Notes: generated from the sequence alone by a model not told the origin. DNA of 34,829 nt from Flavobacterium rivuli WB 3.3-2 = DSM 21788 (GCF_000378485.1 NZ_KB899971.1:277050-311878), one strand, 5' to 3'; positions 6,789 through 14,881 are shown, numbered from the stretch's first letter. Translations and numbers: made by a program.

Positions 6789-6887
6789 ATGAGCACAGTA
6801 CTTAAACTTTCAACCGTTATATATTTGACGGTCATTGGCTGCTTTTTGTTAGGTTTTGGAATATTAATCCAAATCTATTACAGTTAA
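6789..6887 (+). CDS. Possible 32-aa single-helix membrane peptide
   Basis: A frame from ATG 6789 to TAA 6887 encodes MSTVLKLS followed by a hydrophobic helix (TVIYLTVIGCFLLGFGILIQIYYS). An in-frame ATG at 6764 would add 8 residues. There is no promoter match, and the longer frame from 6693 runs through the terminator, so this is only a candidate. It would be a small membrane peptide of unknown role. Confidence 0.3.
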   Translation: MSTVLKLSTVIYLTVIGCFLLGFGILIQIYYS

Positions 6888-6923
6888 TGAGGCTGTTCTA
6901 GACCCTAACGAAAAGAGTTATAT

Positions 6924-7019
6924 TTACTTAACTCTTCTCACAGTTACTGTAGTTCTCACAGAAACAGTTCTTTTAACTTGTACTCTAACAGGTACAGTTC
7001 TTACTATTACTTTTCTCAT
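6924..7019 (-). CDS. Val/Arg-alternating 31-aa micropeptide (candidate)
   Basis: ATG at 7019, TAA at 6924-6926. The peptide MRKVIVRTVPVRVQVKRTVS continues VRTTVTVRRVK. Almost every second residue is Val, Thr or Ile and the others are largely Arg or Lys, giving an amphipathic strand pattern with about ten positive charges and no acidic residue. A hairpin with arms 6910-6920 and 6929-6939 spans the stop. It lies 112 bases downstream of the 7132-7623 gene on the same strand. It could be a nucleic-acid-binding or membrane-active peptide, or chance low complexity. I know no family to assign. Confidence 0.4.
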   Translation of the reverse strand: MRKVIVRTVPVRVQVKRTVSVRTTVTVRRVK

Positions 7020-7131
7020 TGTAAATGATTTAAGATTCGACGTTTTACTTCATTACCAGCCCTTAGATATCTCTAGTATTTAGGGGCTTTACATTTGACC
7101 CTCTCCGAAGAGATTATTTAAGGCATGTGCC

Positions 7132-7623
7132 TTAGAGCGTTTGGTCACCAGCAATAATTTCTGAAGAAACTATTACCGGTAATAAGTCTTGATTTGGCTG
7201 GTATTCATGTTTATAATCATTTCCCTGAATCCAGTATGGTAGACCATAAAAGCAAAGTCTGTTTTGGTTATTATATTTAACTGCTGATAGCTCTCCACTT
7301 CTCTTTAAATGTCTAACAATATTTGTTATTTTAATTTGCTTATTCTTCGCAGTGCCTGTTAACGCGTTGTAATTATCTTGCACGTCATTAATTTTCGAAC
7401 CTTTTTTCAAAACATTTTCAAAAATCCACAAGATTTGTTTTTCTTTTCTCGCATTACGAGGGAAATCATGACTTGAGATTTCATCTGTAATTTGTATTTC
7501 ATTTAATCCAGATTTAAACTCATAACCCTCCTTGTGGTCATACAAATTTAAAACCAGATTTATAGCCTCAACTTGCTTAAGAAGATTGTTTCTTTTTTGT
7601 ATTAAATCATTTAGGATGTCCAT
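7132..7623 (-). CDS. Hypothetical protein with coiled-coil start and winged-helix-like C-terminus
   Basis: 163 aa. Residues 1-28 (MDILNDLIQKRNNLLKQVEA...) look like an amphipathic helix or short coiled coil. Residues 60-150 carry a pattern of helices followed by a two-stranded wing (KQILWIFENVL, NKQIKITNIVRHLKRSGELSAVKYNNQNRLCFYGLPYWI) typical of DNA-binding winged helices in Bacteroidota hypothetical proteins. The -7 box CAAATGTA (7643-7650, minus strand TACATTTG) is 20 bases from the ATG. It is AT-richer than the phage structural genes and sits between early and late modules on the opposite strand, the usual place for an added regulator or cargo gene. Confidence 0.55.
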   Translation of the reverse strand: MDILNDLIQKRNNLLKQVEAINLVLNLYDHKEGYEFKSGLNEIQITDEISSHDFPRNARKEKQILWIFENVLKKGSKINDVQDNYNALTGTAKNKQIKITNIVRHLKRSGELSAVKYNNQNRLCFYGLPYWIQGNDYKHEYQPNQDLLPVIVSSEIIAGDQTL

Positions 7624-7875
7624 ATGTTAATCTCTTGAATAACAAATGTAAGCTTAATTTAAATACGTAAAACACGACGTTTTATCGGCTGTGTTTTCTA
7701 TGTCAAATTCTTTATACAAAAAAACATCATTAAATAATATAAATCATTGATTAGTAATGTTTTAACTTAAATTATCTAAATAATGGTTGTTAATAAGTCG
7801 TTTATTTTGTTAATAAGTATGCCGTCTAATTTCAAGATGGATCTATATGTATAATATTTCCTTACCCCTTAAAAA
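7624..7875. promoter_or_regulatory. AT-rich regulatory gap before terminase, with 12-bp direct repeats
   Basis: No gene is seen. TTGTTAATAAGT occurs at 7787-7798 and again at 7807-7818, start to start 20 bases, about two helical turns, so both would face the same side of the DNA. This placement just upstream of the terminase small subunit fits a late-gene activator site or a terminase recognition (pac/cos-like) site. No clear TAnnTTTG box is seen for the plus-strand gene. The minus-strand box at 7643-7650 belongs to the 7132-7623 gene. Confidence 0.45.
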
Positions 7876-8397
7876 ATGAACGAAGCAGTAACAGCTTCCG
7901 TCATACATAAAACCACACAAAAAGAGTATAGCGAAACCTATGCGGCGCAAGCAACAAAACTTACGCTGCTGGGATTAACAGAGCAGGACCTGGCAACGTT
8001 TTTTGGCGTAAGCCGGCGCATGCTTGCGCGCTGGAAAAAAGACCACCCGGAGTTTGCCGATGCCCTTAACCGCGGCAAACGGCAGGCCGATATGGAGGTG
8101 GCGCATTCGCTGTACCAGGCCACGGTAGACAGGGTTATTACCACGCGGCAGGCCATTAAGTGTAAGGAAATTTATTATGACGGGAACGGAAAACGCGTTG
8201 AAAAAGAACGCATAGAAATTGTAGAGGTCGAGAAGCACATTCCGGCCGACTTTCGTAGTCAGCAGTTCTGGTTGCGGAATAGGAATCCGGCACAGTGGAA
8301 CGAGAAGTACGACGATAGCGATGAGGCAGCTCCCGGTGCCGTAACACTCAATTTGGGCTCCGGCCAAAACCCGCTTATAGATGAAACTGCTGGTTAA
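7876..8397 (+). CDS. Terminase small subunit
   Basis: 173 aa. Residues about 20-75 (YAAQATKLTLLGLTEQDLATFFGVSRRMLARWKKDHPEFADALNRGK) show the helix-turn-helix with a DLATFFGVS turn and the W-x4-HPEF-x-AL-x-RGK continuation typical of phage small terminase subunits, followed by VAHSLYQAT. A Lys/Glu-rich region and a PADFRSQQFWLRNRNPAQWNEKY block follow, as in related phages. It recognises phage DNA and hands it to the large subunit for packaging. The gene overlaps the large subunit by 17 bases, so the two are coupled. Confidence 0.85.
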   Translation: MNEAVTASVIHKTTQKEYSETYAAQATKLTLLGLTEQDLATFFGVSRRMLARWKKDHPEFADALNRGKRQADMEVAHSLYQATVDRVITTRQAIKCKEIYYDGNGKRVEKERIEIVEVEKHIPADFRSQQFWLRNRNPAQWNEKYDDSDEAAPGAVTLNLGSGQNPLIDETAG

Positions 8398-9706
8398 ACA
8401 GGAGCACGCCGTCTTTTACTTAAAAGATTCGGTAACCGAAGAGGTGCTCTATGGCGGTGCAGCAGGTGGCGGCAAGAGTGCCCTGGGCTGCCTCTGGCTA
8501 ATCGAAATGTGCCAGAAATATCCCGGCACGCGCTGGCTTATGGGTCGGTCGAAACTGAAGACACTAAAGGAGACTACGCTCAACACATTTTTTGAGCAGG
8601 CTACGCTGCTACGGCTGGGCAACCAGTTTAAATACAGGTCGGTAGAGCATGTAATTCAGTTTAACAACGGCAGCCAGATACTGCTTAAAGACCTGTTCTC
8701 CTACCCTTCCGACCCAAATTTCGACAGCCTTGGTTCCCTCGAAATCAGCGGTGCCTTTATAGACGAATGCAACCAGGTGGCCTATCATGCCTGGCAAATT
8801 GTAAAGAGCCGCATTAGGTACAAGCTCACCCAATATGGCCTTATCCCTAAAATGCTGGGCTCCTGCAACCCTGCCAAAAACTGGGCATATAAAGAGTTTT
8901 ACAAACCGCAGCGCGATGGTATTTTGCCAGTGCACAGGCGGTTCATTCAGAGCCTGCCGACTGATAACCCGCACCTGCACCCCAGTTACTTACAGTCGCT
9001 TTTACGGCTCGATAAAAACAGCCGCGAACGCCTGTATTACGGCAACTGGGAGTATGACGACGACCCTGCAACGCTGATGGACAACGACAGCATTGCCGAC
9101 TATTTTAACCCCTCGCACCTTTCCCCTGCCGGACTTAAATTTATGACGATTGATGTTGCCCGTAAAGGCCGCGACAAAACGGTGTTCCGCATTTGGCACG
9201 GGTGGGTGTGCATAGCGCGGGAAAGCATTGCCAAAAGCGGACTCGATGAGGTTGTGGGGCGGGCAAAAATATTGCAAACCCGCTACGGCATTGCCCTTTC
9301 TAACATTGTAGCCGACGAAGATGGCGTGGGTGGCGGCGTGGTCGACTTTCTTAAATGCAAGGGTTTTGTAAATAACTCCTCGCCGCTCGAAATGCTGGAG
9401 GGCAGCACGTACATTAAGCCCAACTATGACAACCTTAAGAGTCAGTGCTCCATTAAAATGGCTGAGATGATTACCAACCGTTTGGCTGGTGAACTTTGCG
9501 ATAATGATGCCGTAAAGCAAACCACCGCCGAAGAGATGGAACAGGTTAAGCTCAAGGATATCGACAAAGACGGCCGCCAGGGCATTATCCCGAAAGACCG
9601 TATTAAAGAGCTTATAGGCCGCAGCCCCGATGAGTGGGACAGCATCATGATGCGGTACTGGTTTGCCTTGCGAAAAACGTTTAATACAAAAGTACGGGTT
9701 GGATAG
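8381..9706 (+). CDS. Terminase large subunit
   Basis: 441 aa, full length for the family. The packaging ATPase has Walker A GGAAGGGKS at residues 25-33, Walker B GAFIDE at 124-129 with the catalytic Asp128/Glu129, and the coupling motif LGSCNPAKNW at 159-168. The C-terminal nuclease has its first acidic residue at Asp258 (TIDVARKGRDKT) and a second cluster ADEDGVGGGVVDFL at 311-324. It cuts concatemeric DNA and pumps it into proheads through the portal. The start overlaps the small subunit. No portal gene follows, where one would be expected. Confidence 0.93.
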   Translation: MKLLVKQEHAVFYLKDSVTEEVLYGGAAGGGKSALGCLWLIEMCQKYPGTRWLMGRSKLKTLKETTLNTFFEQATLLRLGNQFKYRSVEHVIQFNNGSQILLKDLFSYPSDPNFDSLGSLEISGAFIDECNQVAYHAWQIVKSRIRYKLTQYGLIPKMLGSCNPAKNWAYKEFYKPQRDGILPVHRRFIQSLPTDNPHLHPSYLQSLLRLDKNSRERLYYGNWEYDDDPATLMDNDSIADYFNPSHLSPAGLKFMTIDVARKGRDKTVFRIWHGWVCIARESIAKSGLDEVVGRAKILQTRYGIALSNIVADEDGVGGGVVDFLKCKGFVNNSSPLEMLEGSTYIKPNYDNLKSQCSIKMAEMITNRLAGELCDNDAVKQTTAEEMEQVKLKDIDKDGRQGIIPKDRIKELIGRSPDEWDSIMMRYWFALRKTFNTKVRVG

Positions 9707-10003
9707 TTTTTTACCACAAAGTACACAATAGTTTTCACAAAGAGCACAACGCTGCATGGGTTAGGCTTGTTCCAAGCTACTAAGAGCACAAAGTTGTATC
9801 TGATAATCAATATGGAAAATCGCATCCTTACGCATTTTTACTATCAAACCCATAAATCTAAAGCCTTGTGCTCTTGGTAAGATAACTTGTTATCTCCCGT
9901 GTCTATAACATACAGCTTTGTGCTCTTTGTGAAAACCTTTGTGGCGCAACAGCGCTTATGGTAAAAACTATAACCGAATCTTCGAATAAACAAATCCACG
10001 TTC
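9707..10003. repeat. Gap with a long inverted repeat after terminase
   Basis: No gene is seen in 297 bases. ACCACAAAGTACACA...TTTTCACAAAGAGCACAA near 9713-9752 is answered in inverted orientation at 9913-9950 (CTTTGTGCTCTTTGTGAAAA...). GAGCACAAAG also recurs singly at 9783. In most related phages the portal and head genes would begin here, so this is a candidate breakpoint. Confidence 0.5.
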
Positions 10004-10540
10004 ATGAAAAACATCACCCTTAAACAATACACCGCCCTTAAAGACCCTGCGCCCTACGATGTATTAACCCACTTAAACCCAAAGAACCACTTCACCAAAA
10101 GGCAAATGAACGTAAACCAGATGCCCTATGCCAATGTAAAATACTGCATAAGGCTGTTGCCAAAGGTACATAGCTGGCAGGGGATACAGCAGCTGTTTGA
10201 GATTTGCTTTGAAGTGCCCGAAAAAGACTTCTGGAAGGCAACGGTTATAGAGTATTTTGCGGCACGGAAATTTATGATAGCCGAGTTTGAGCGCATAATA
10301 GCCACCGAAAACAAGCTGCTCGCCACGCAAAACACCGATACCCACCTGTGGGAAATGGCGGGTGCCGATAAACTGAAACCCTACGGCGACACACTTCCGC
10401 TGCTGCAACTGGGCAAGCTGTTTGGGCAATACCCTTTCGACCTCGGCCGAAAACCCTATAGCGAGATCTTTAACCTCCTTGCCCAGACCAAAACCCAAAA
10501 CGAAGTGGAAGCTGAGTATGGGAAATTGCAGGCCCCCTAA
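10004..10540 (+). CDS. Phage structural or assembly protein, unknown
   Basis: 178 aa, starting MKNITLKQYTALKD. A helical protein with a repeated W-x-G/A pattern (FWKATVIEYFAARKFMIAEFERI, LWEMAGADKLKPYGDTLPLLQLGKLFGQYPFDLGRKPYSEIFNLL). The last part (PYSEIFNLLAQTKTQNEVEAEYGKL) is seen in small proteins near the head-tail genes of Bacteroidota phages. Its role may be in assembly, but I cannot name it. It stands alone between the terminase gap and a repeat-flanked defence gene. Confidence 0.55.
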   Translation: MKNITLKQYTALKDPAPYDVLTHLNPKNHFTKRQMNVNQMPYANVKYCIRLLPKVHSWQGIQQLFEICFEVPEKDFWKATVIEYFAARKFMIAEFERIIATENKLLATQNTDTHLWEMAGADKLKPYGDTLPLLQLGKLFGQYPFDLGRKPYSEIFNLLAQTKTQNEVEAEYGKLQAP

Positions 10541-10825
10541 CCCCCAAAGGGGGAATTTGCAATTTAATCGTCAGTTTTCAGTGATCAGTTTTCAGTGATC
10601 TGGTTTGCAGAAATGGAACGCGGATGACGCGGATGCTACGCAGTCGCGGATTAACGCGGATTTTTTTAGGATAATTGTTAAGCGTGAGTAAGCACAGTGG
10701 AGTGTGGTTCCATTCCGAATGCAGCGCAGCGGAAATGAGGAATCTCTGTTGCCTTCTTTTATACACTTTTAAGCGGGTATGAGTGTAGCTGGTTCCCCTC
10801 TCGAGAGGGGTTAGGGGTGTGTTGT
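10541..10825. repeat. Repeat block left of the AbiJ-like gene
   Basis: No gene. 10565-10600 is family D, 10616-10667 is family C (CGCGGATGACGCGGATG, inverted relative to most copies) and 10781-10823 is family B with the palindromic CTCGAGAGG core. The mirror arrangement with inverted B and C at 11701-11963 means the defence gene is bracketed by the same repeats on both sides. Confidence 0.7.
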
Positions 10826-11659
10826 TTATAAACTTGCTTTTGCTTTTAAATAATTGATGAAAGCTGAACAGGTAACCAACATAAATTTGGCATCTTCGAA
10901 AGTTGGTGTTACATCTTCATCACTAAGTGCATGTCTTATACCTCCAGCATCGCTCGTGTAGCCGTAAAGTGCCATGAAAGCTTTTTTAAGGCTTCCATGC
11001 AATTGTATCTTTTTATCAATTGCAGTTAACGCATCAGCAAATTTACCATTGGGATTTTCTCCAATTTTTAAACTTATTGACTCAACTGCAGATATAGATT
11101 CTTTTATGGAATTACGATAATCAGGATTTTTCTTATCAGCTAAAAAATCAAGTGCGGCTCTAAGGTGAGTGTTAACCGATTTCAATTGGTCATTATCAAC
11201 CAATGCTTCTTCAATTTCCTGCACTTCTTCTTCAGATGTTATTTGAACAACTTTACCATTAATAATTCGATAACCCGCAACTTCTTTTTCTAAAGCTTCG
11301 TTACACGATTGAGCAAAATCATGTGATAATTCCGCGAGAAATTCGATGAAGTCATATATTTCAAACCACTCTGCCTTGAAAAACCAAACTCTAATAAATT
11401 GTATGGTATGATGTTCGGAAACTATATCTGTTGACAGCTGAGGTATTTTATCAATTGCAAATCCAAAGAATTCTTTCCAAATAAGCAAAAGAAACTTCCC
11501 TTTGGCACTATTTTTTTTAAAATCTCTAGTCTCTGATAATCTGTTAAAAACAGATTGTAAAATTTCATTCCACAATCTGTTTTTTAAGTCATCATCGATA
11601 GATTCTACTTGTAAAACAGTTTTAACCGGGCGTTTACCTATACGTTGCGAAAATCTCAT
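10826..11659 (-). CDS. AbiJ-NTD4 abortive-infection protein
   Basis: 277 aa. The start MRFSQRIGKRPVKTVLQVES and IDDDLKNRLWN is the AbiJ N-terminal domain 4 signature, seen in phage-resistance proteins. Residues about 88-150 continue the family (WFEIYDFIEFL, GYRIINGKVVQITSEEEVQEIEEA). The C-terminus, residues 165-275, is a helical HEPN-like domain with RNSIKESISAVESI, LYGYTSDAGGIRHAL (Arg242-His243, the likely RNase pair) and DAKFMLVTCSAFINYL. HEPN nucleases kill infected cells by cutting RNA. It is on the opposite strand to the phage genes, is AT-richer, and lies inside paired repeats, so it looks like cargo carried by the prophage to exclude other phages. Confidence 0.85.
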   Translation of the reverse strand: MRFSQRIGKRPVKTVLQVESIDDDLKNRLWNEILQSVFNRLSETRDFKKNSAKGKFLLLIWKEFFGFAIDKIPQLSTDIVSEHHTIQFIRVWFFKAEWFEIYDFIEFLAELSHDFAQSCNEALEKEVAGYRIINGKVVQITSEEEVQEIEEALVDNDQLKSVNTHLRAALDFLADKKNPDYRNSIKESISAVESISLKIGENPNGKFADALTAIDKKIQLHGSLKKAFMALYGYTSDAGGIRHALSDEDVTPTFEDAKFMLVTCSAFINYLKAKASL

Positions 11660-12007
11660 TGGGTTGTAATTAGTTATACTGTAAATATAGAGATTAATTT
11701 AACACACCCCTAACCCCTCTCGAGAGGGGAACCAGCTACACTCACACGTGAAGAAAGTACCCTGAAAAAAAATCGGCGTTAATCCGCGACTGCGCAGCAT
11801 CTGCGGCATCCGCGTTCCATTAATATTTCTTATAAATAACACACCCCTCCCGATAGCTATCGGGACTCTCAAGAGGGGAACCAGCTACACTCACACGTGA
11901 AGAAAGCAGTCTAAAAAAAATCCGCGTTAATCTGCGCTTTCAATCCGCGTCATCCGCGTTCCCTTCAATTCAAATCAACTACAAACAAATAACCAAATCA
12001 ACTCTTT
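11660..12007. repeat. Tandem composite repeats (B then C) right of the AbiJ-like gene
   Basis: No gene in 348 bases. Two composite units stand side by side: inverted B (11701-11743), linker ACACGTGAAGAAAG, C (11768-11820), then inverted B with an inserted palindrome (11839-11892), the same linker, C (11912-11963). The palindrome TCCCGATAGCTATCGGGA lies at 11848-11865. The remaining 40 bases are the leader for the next gene. Confidence 0.8.
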
Positions 12008-12457
12008 ATGAAAGATATAGTACGCATTCTACAGGACATTGCGCTTAGCAAAAACCTGGCATATCATTACGGCAAGAAAGCTGCCCTTAACCTACTGGAC
12101 GGCACACTCGAACCCGATAAGATTTTCCTGCTGCATGAGTTTACCAACCGTAAAAGCGAATACAATACATCGGGTACAAAAATCACGGCAGCTACTTATG
12201 AGGGTAAATTCTTTTTGGTTAAGCATGCCGACTTCGACCAGCAGTATTTTGCCGAAAGGGGCAGCGAAGAAACGTCTAAATATACCCTGAACATAGCACC
12301 GCTGCTTACCGTTTTTCAGGATATTGGCAACACGCTGGCGTGCCTTGATGCAGAGGTTTCGCAGTGGGATAACATAGACGTTACCGATGCGCTCGATGCT
12401 AATATGGACGGGCTTTTGTGCAGTTACCGCATTAAATTCCCCGTGAATTATGAGTGA
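12008..12457 (+). CDS. Phage neck or tail-completion protein, unknown
   Basis: 149 aa, MKDIVRILQDIALSKNLAYHYGKKAALNLLDG. It has a pattern of beta strands and acidic turns (FLLHEFTNRKSEY, LNIAPLLTVFQDIGN, DALDANMDGLLCSYRIKFPVNYE). The ending with a strand that reaches FPVNY fits small head-tail connector or tail-terminator proteins. It overlaps the next gene by 8 bases and so belongs to one operon with it. The identification rests on size, position and neighbours rather than on a known motif. Confidence 0.6.
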   Translation: MKDIVRILQDIALSKNLAYHYGKKAALNLLDGTLEPDKIFLLHEFTNRKSEYNTSGTKITAATYEGKFFLVKHADFDQQYFAERGSEETSKYTLNIAPLLTVFQDIGNTLACLDAEVSQWDNIDVTDALDANMDGLLCSYRIKFPVNYE

Positions 12458-12905
12458 TGCCAGCCAACTCCTCGCTGCAGAATTTGAACTGCTCAGGGCA
12501 GATATTATTACGGCTTATGAGGCCAGTGGGCAGCAGGTTACGGGCAATTGGGCAGATACGGTTAAGGTTGAAGTCACACCCAACGGCTACAGCATTACCG
12601 CTGCCAATTACATAAATGGGCGTGCCCCGGGAACACCACCGCCCAGCGAGGCTATAGAGGCATGGATCATAAAAAAGGGCATTGCCGCACGGCTACAAAA
12701 CAACATGACCGTGAGCAGCCTTGCCTTTCTTATTGCCCGAAAAATTGCCCGCTACGGGTGGAAGCCTAAACAAGGCAGCAACACTATTATAGATACTGTG
12801 GTTACACCGCAAAGGATTCAGCAAATACTGGATAAAGTGGGTGAAAGTTATGTTACCGATTTTTCATCTCAAATTATAAACTACTTAAAACAAGCTGCCT
12901 TATGA
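12450..12905 (+). CDS. HK97 gp10-like neck/tail protein
   Basis: 151 aa. The middle part, residues about 50-115, contains INGRAPGTPPPSEAIEAWIIKKGIA and SSLAFLIARKIARYGWKP. The G-x-PP ... I-x-x-W-I-x-x-K-G-I ... AFLIARKIAR-x-G order is seen in HK97 gp10-like and related phage neck proteins of Bacteroidota. It likely completes the head-tail joint or tail tube. The start overlaps the previous gene, and the stop overlaps the next start as ATGA, giving a tight coupled trio. Confidence 0.65.
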   Translation: MSDASQLLAAEFELLRADIITAYEASGQQVTGNWADTVKVEVTPNGYSITAANYINGRAPGTPPPSEAIEAWIIKKGIAARLQNNMTVSSLAFLIARKIARYGWKPKQGSNTIIDTVVTPQRIQQILDKVGESYVTDFSSQIINYLKQAAL

Positions 12906-14056
12906 GTATAATTTTCACGAAACCTATAGAAGAAACAAAACTGCGGCTGGCTTATAATAACGATGTCATCCGGTTTTACAGCGACAACACACTGGCTGCA
13001 AAATTTTGCACCATAATGGGCAGCAACGCGTCGGCCAATGTTAATGTTACGCTGTACCCCGCTCCCGATGGGTCGTTCTTTTTCAACTTTAAGCCGTATG
13101 TGTCGGCATTAATAAACACCCGCAATTTTGAAGATACCCTACAGCCCGTTTTAGACCGTACCAATCCCGATACCTTTATTTATAATGCCACTGCCGGCAC
13201 GCTGCTGCAAATGGATGTATCTATAACCATTACCTTTAGTAACGACAGCACCCAAAACGTTACCCATACCCTAACCTGGCTTGCGGGTGCAGCACAACCG
13301 GGCAATTACACACCGCTTAGCAACAACAGTATGTATATACTTAGTCCGCTTGCAAAGGCAGCGGGCAATGGCTGGCACATAAAATACTGGCAGGGCTACC
13401 CTTTTGATGTTTCTGTATATTCGCCTAATGCAGTATTTAGGGTTAACAATACTACTAACCTGCTCTCGCAGCAGTTTACGGTTCCGGGGTTGGTTTTCAG
13501 GATGGTGTTAAGCGATGGCGATGATGATGAAACGCTGGAAGATGTACTGCCATTAGCCGACGGGCATAACAGCCTGCATATTTTGGGCGCAGCCGAACCG
13601 TCTCAAAATGATGTTTTTATAACGCTCGATAAAGTGCCATACAAAAGCGGCATTTACCTTAAATGGCTCAACGCCCTGGGCGGTTACAGCTACTGGCTGT
13701 TTGAAGATACCTGCAGCATAGACCGCAGCACCAAACAACTGGGCGAGCTCGATCGCGATAATGATAACCCCGAAGACTCTTTTGGCCGTACCATCCAGAT
13801 AGGTAAAGAGAGCAGCGATACCCTTAAAATTGTTGCCGAACTGCTTACCGAAAACGAACGCCGCATTGTTGAGGGCATTCTCGATTCGCCAAAAATTTAC
13901 CTTTTTACCGGTCAGCCCTACGCCCGCAACAGTTACCGCGACTGGGTAGAGGTGTCGCTTAAAACCACATCGGCACGTATTAAAAACCCACGTCAGCCGC
14001 TTACTAATTTTACTTTTGATGTGGAGTTGCCGGTGCGGTTTACGCAGACTCTTTAA
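12902..14056 (+). CDS. Phage tail structural protein, unknown
   Basis: 384 aa. It is beta-rich and has no signal peptide: DGSFFFNFKPYVSALINTRNFEDTLQPVLD early, then VSITITFSNDSTQNVTHTLTWLAGAA, and a closing domain around residues 290-384 (GRTIQIGKESSDTLKIVAELLTENERRIVEGILDSPKIYLF, WVEVSLKTTSARIKNPRQPLTNFTFDVELPV). Such proteins lie just before the large tail proteins in Flavobacterium-type phages, but I cannot assign an exact role. It is coupled to the previous gene by an ATGA overlap, and a repeat field then separates it from the next one. Confidence 0.6.
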   Translation: MSIIFTKPIEETKLRLAYNNDVIRFYSDNTLAAKFCTIMGSNASANVNVTLYPAPDGSFFFNFKPYVSALINTRNFEDTLQPVLDRTNPDTFIYNATAGTLLQMDVSITITFSNDSTQNVTHTLTWLAGAAQPGNYTPLSNNSMYILSPLAKAAGNGWHIKYWQGYPFDVSVYSPNAVFRVNNTTNLLSQQFTVPGLVFRMVLSDGDDDETLEDVLPLADGHNSLHILGAAEPSQNDVFITLDKVPYKSGIYLKWLNALGGYSYWLFEDTCSIDRSTKQLGELDRDNDNPEDSFGRTIQIGKESSDTLKIVAELLTENERRIVEGILDSPKIYLFTGQPYARNSYRDWVEVSLKTTSARIKNPRQPLTNFTFDVELPVRFTQTL

Positions 14057-14881
14057 TTTTAGAATGTAGATTTTAGATAATAGATGATAGATGATAGATA
14101 ATAGATGATAGATAATAGATAATAGATAGTAGATTGAGCTTCACTCGGAAGAAAACACACCCCCAGCCCCTCTCAAGAGGGGAGCCAGCTACACTCCTGC
14201 CCTAAGCTGTGCTTGTAAAGATCACTCTTTTTTTCACGTGCTCATTACGGTGTTGGGGGCTGTTCCCCTCTTGAGAGGGGTTAGGGGTGTGTTATCTTTT
14301 CTTTTGTCTTGAAACAAAAGAAACAAAAATTCAAGGCTCCAACTTCTTATGCTACAAAATAGAAGCTTTGGCTAAAAGATTTGAACTCGCTACGCTCAAA
14401 CAGCAAATCTTCCTTAACGCCTCATCTTATATTTTGCTTTACGCAACGAAGTTAAAGGCCTTAACTACACTCGGTCATAAAAATCCGCTTGAGTAAATCG
14501 GCAGGAGCTCTGATCTCCGAAGGAGAGGGGAGCCAGCTACAAATAATTCCGCTAAAAGTCCTCACCCCCAGCCCCTCTCCGAAGGAGAGGGGAGCCAACG
14601 AACGGGTACAGTTCGACAAGAATTAAGTAGAATAACGGCTAATCTATAACTAAAGACATTTGAGTGTAGCTGCTCCCTCTCCTTCGGAGAGTCCCGATAG
14701 CTATCGGGAGGGGTGAGGACTAATGGGTATGCAGAAACACACCCCCAACCCCTCTCAAGAGGGGAGCCAGCTACACTCTAATGTGAAGAAAAATGCGCGT
14801 TAATCTGCGTTTCCTGTACACAGGCTTCGGACATCGGACATAAAACCTCCAACATTAATATTTCTTCCAATACAAAAACCT
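14057..14881. repeat. 825-base repeat field inside the tail module
   Basis: No convincing gene. 14073-14135 is a microsatellite of AGATGAT/AGATAAT units. Family B copies occur at 14155-14196 (inverted), 14258-14294, 14516-14541 (partial), 14562-14594 (inverted), 14662-14720 (with palindrome TCCCGATAGCTATCGGGA at 14692-14709) and 14737-14778 (inverted). A C fragment is at 14786-14812. 14291-14500 holds a different piece, beginning around TTTGTCTTGAAACAAAAG, of a type I associate with Flavobacteriia intergenic repeats. A 69-aa frame inside it is rejected as a gene. A phage tail operon this interrupted is unusual. Confidence 0.75.

Noticed and set aside
9002..9757. 251-aa minus frame opposite terminase
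   Set aside because: Shadow of the terminase reading frame. The nuclease and Walker motifs fix the coding strand.
14287..14496. 69-aa plus-strand frame
   Set aside because: It lies wholly inside a repeat field with flavobacterial intergenic repeat words, lacks a start context and has no family.
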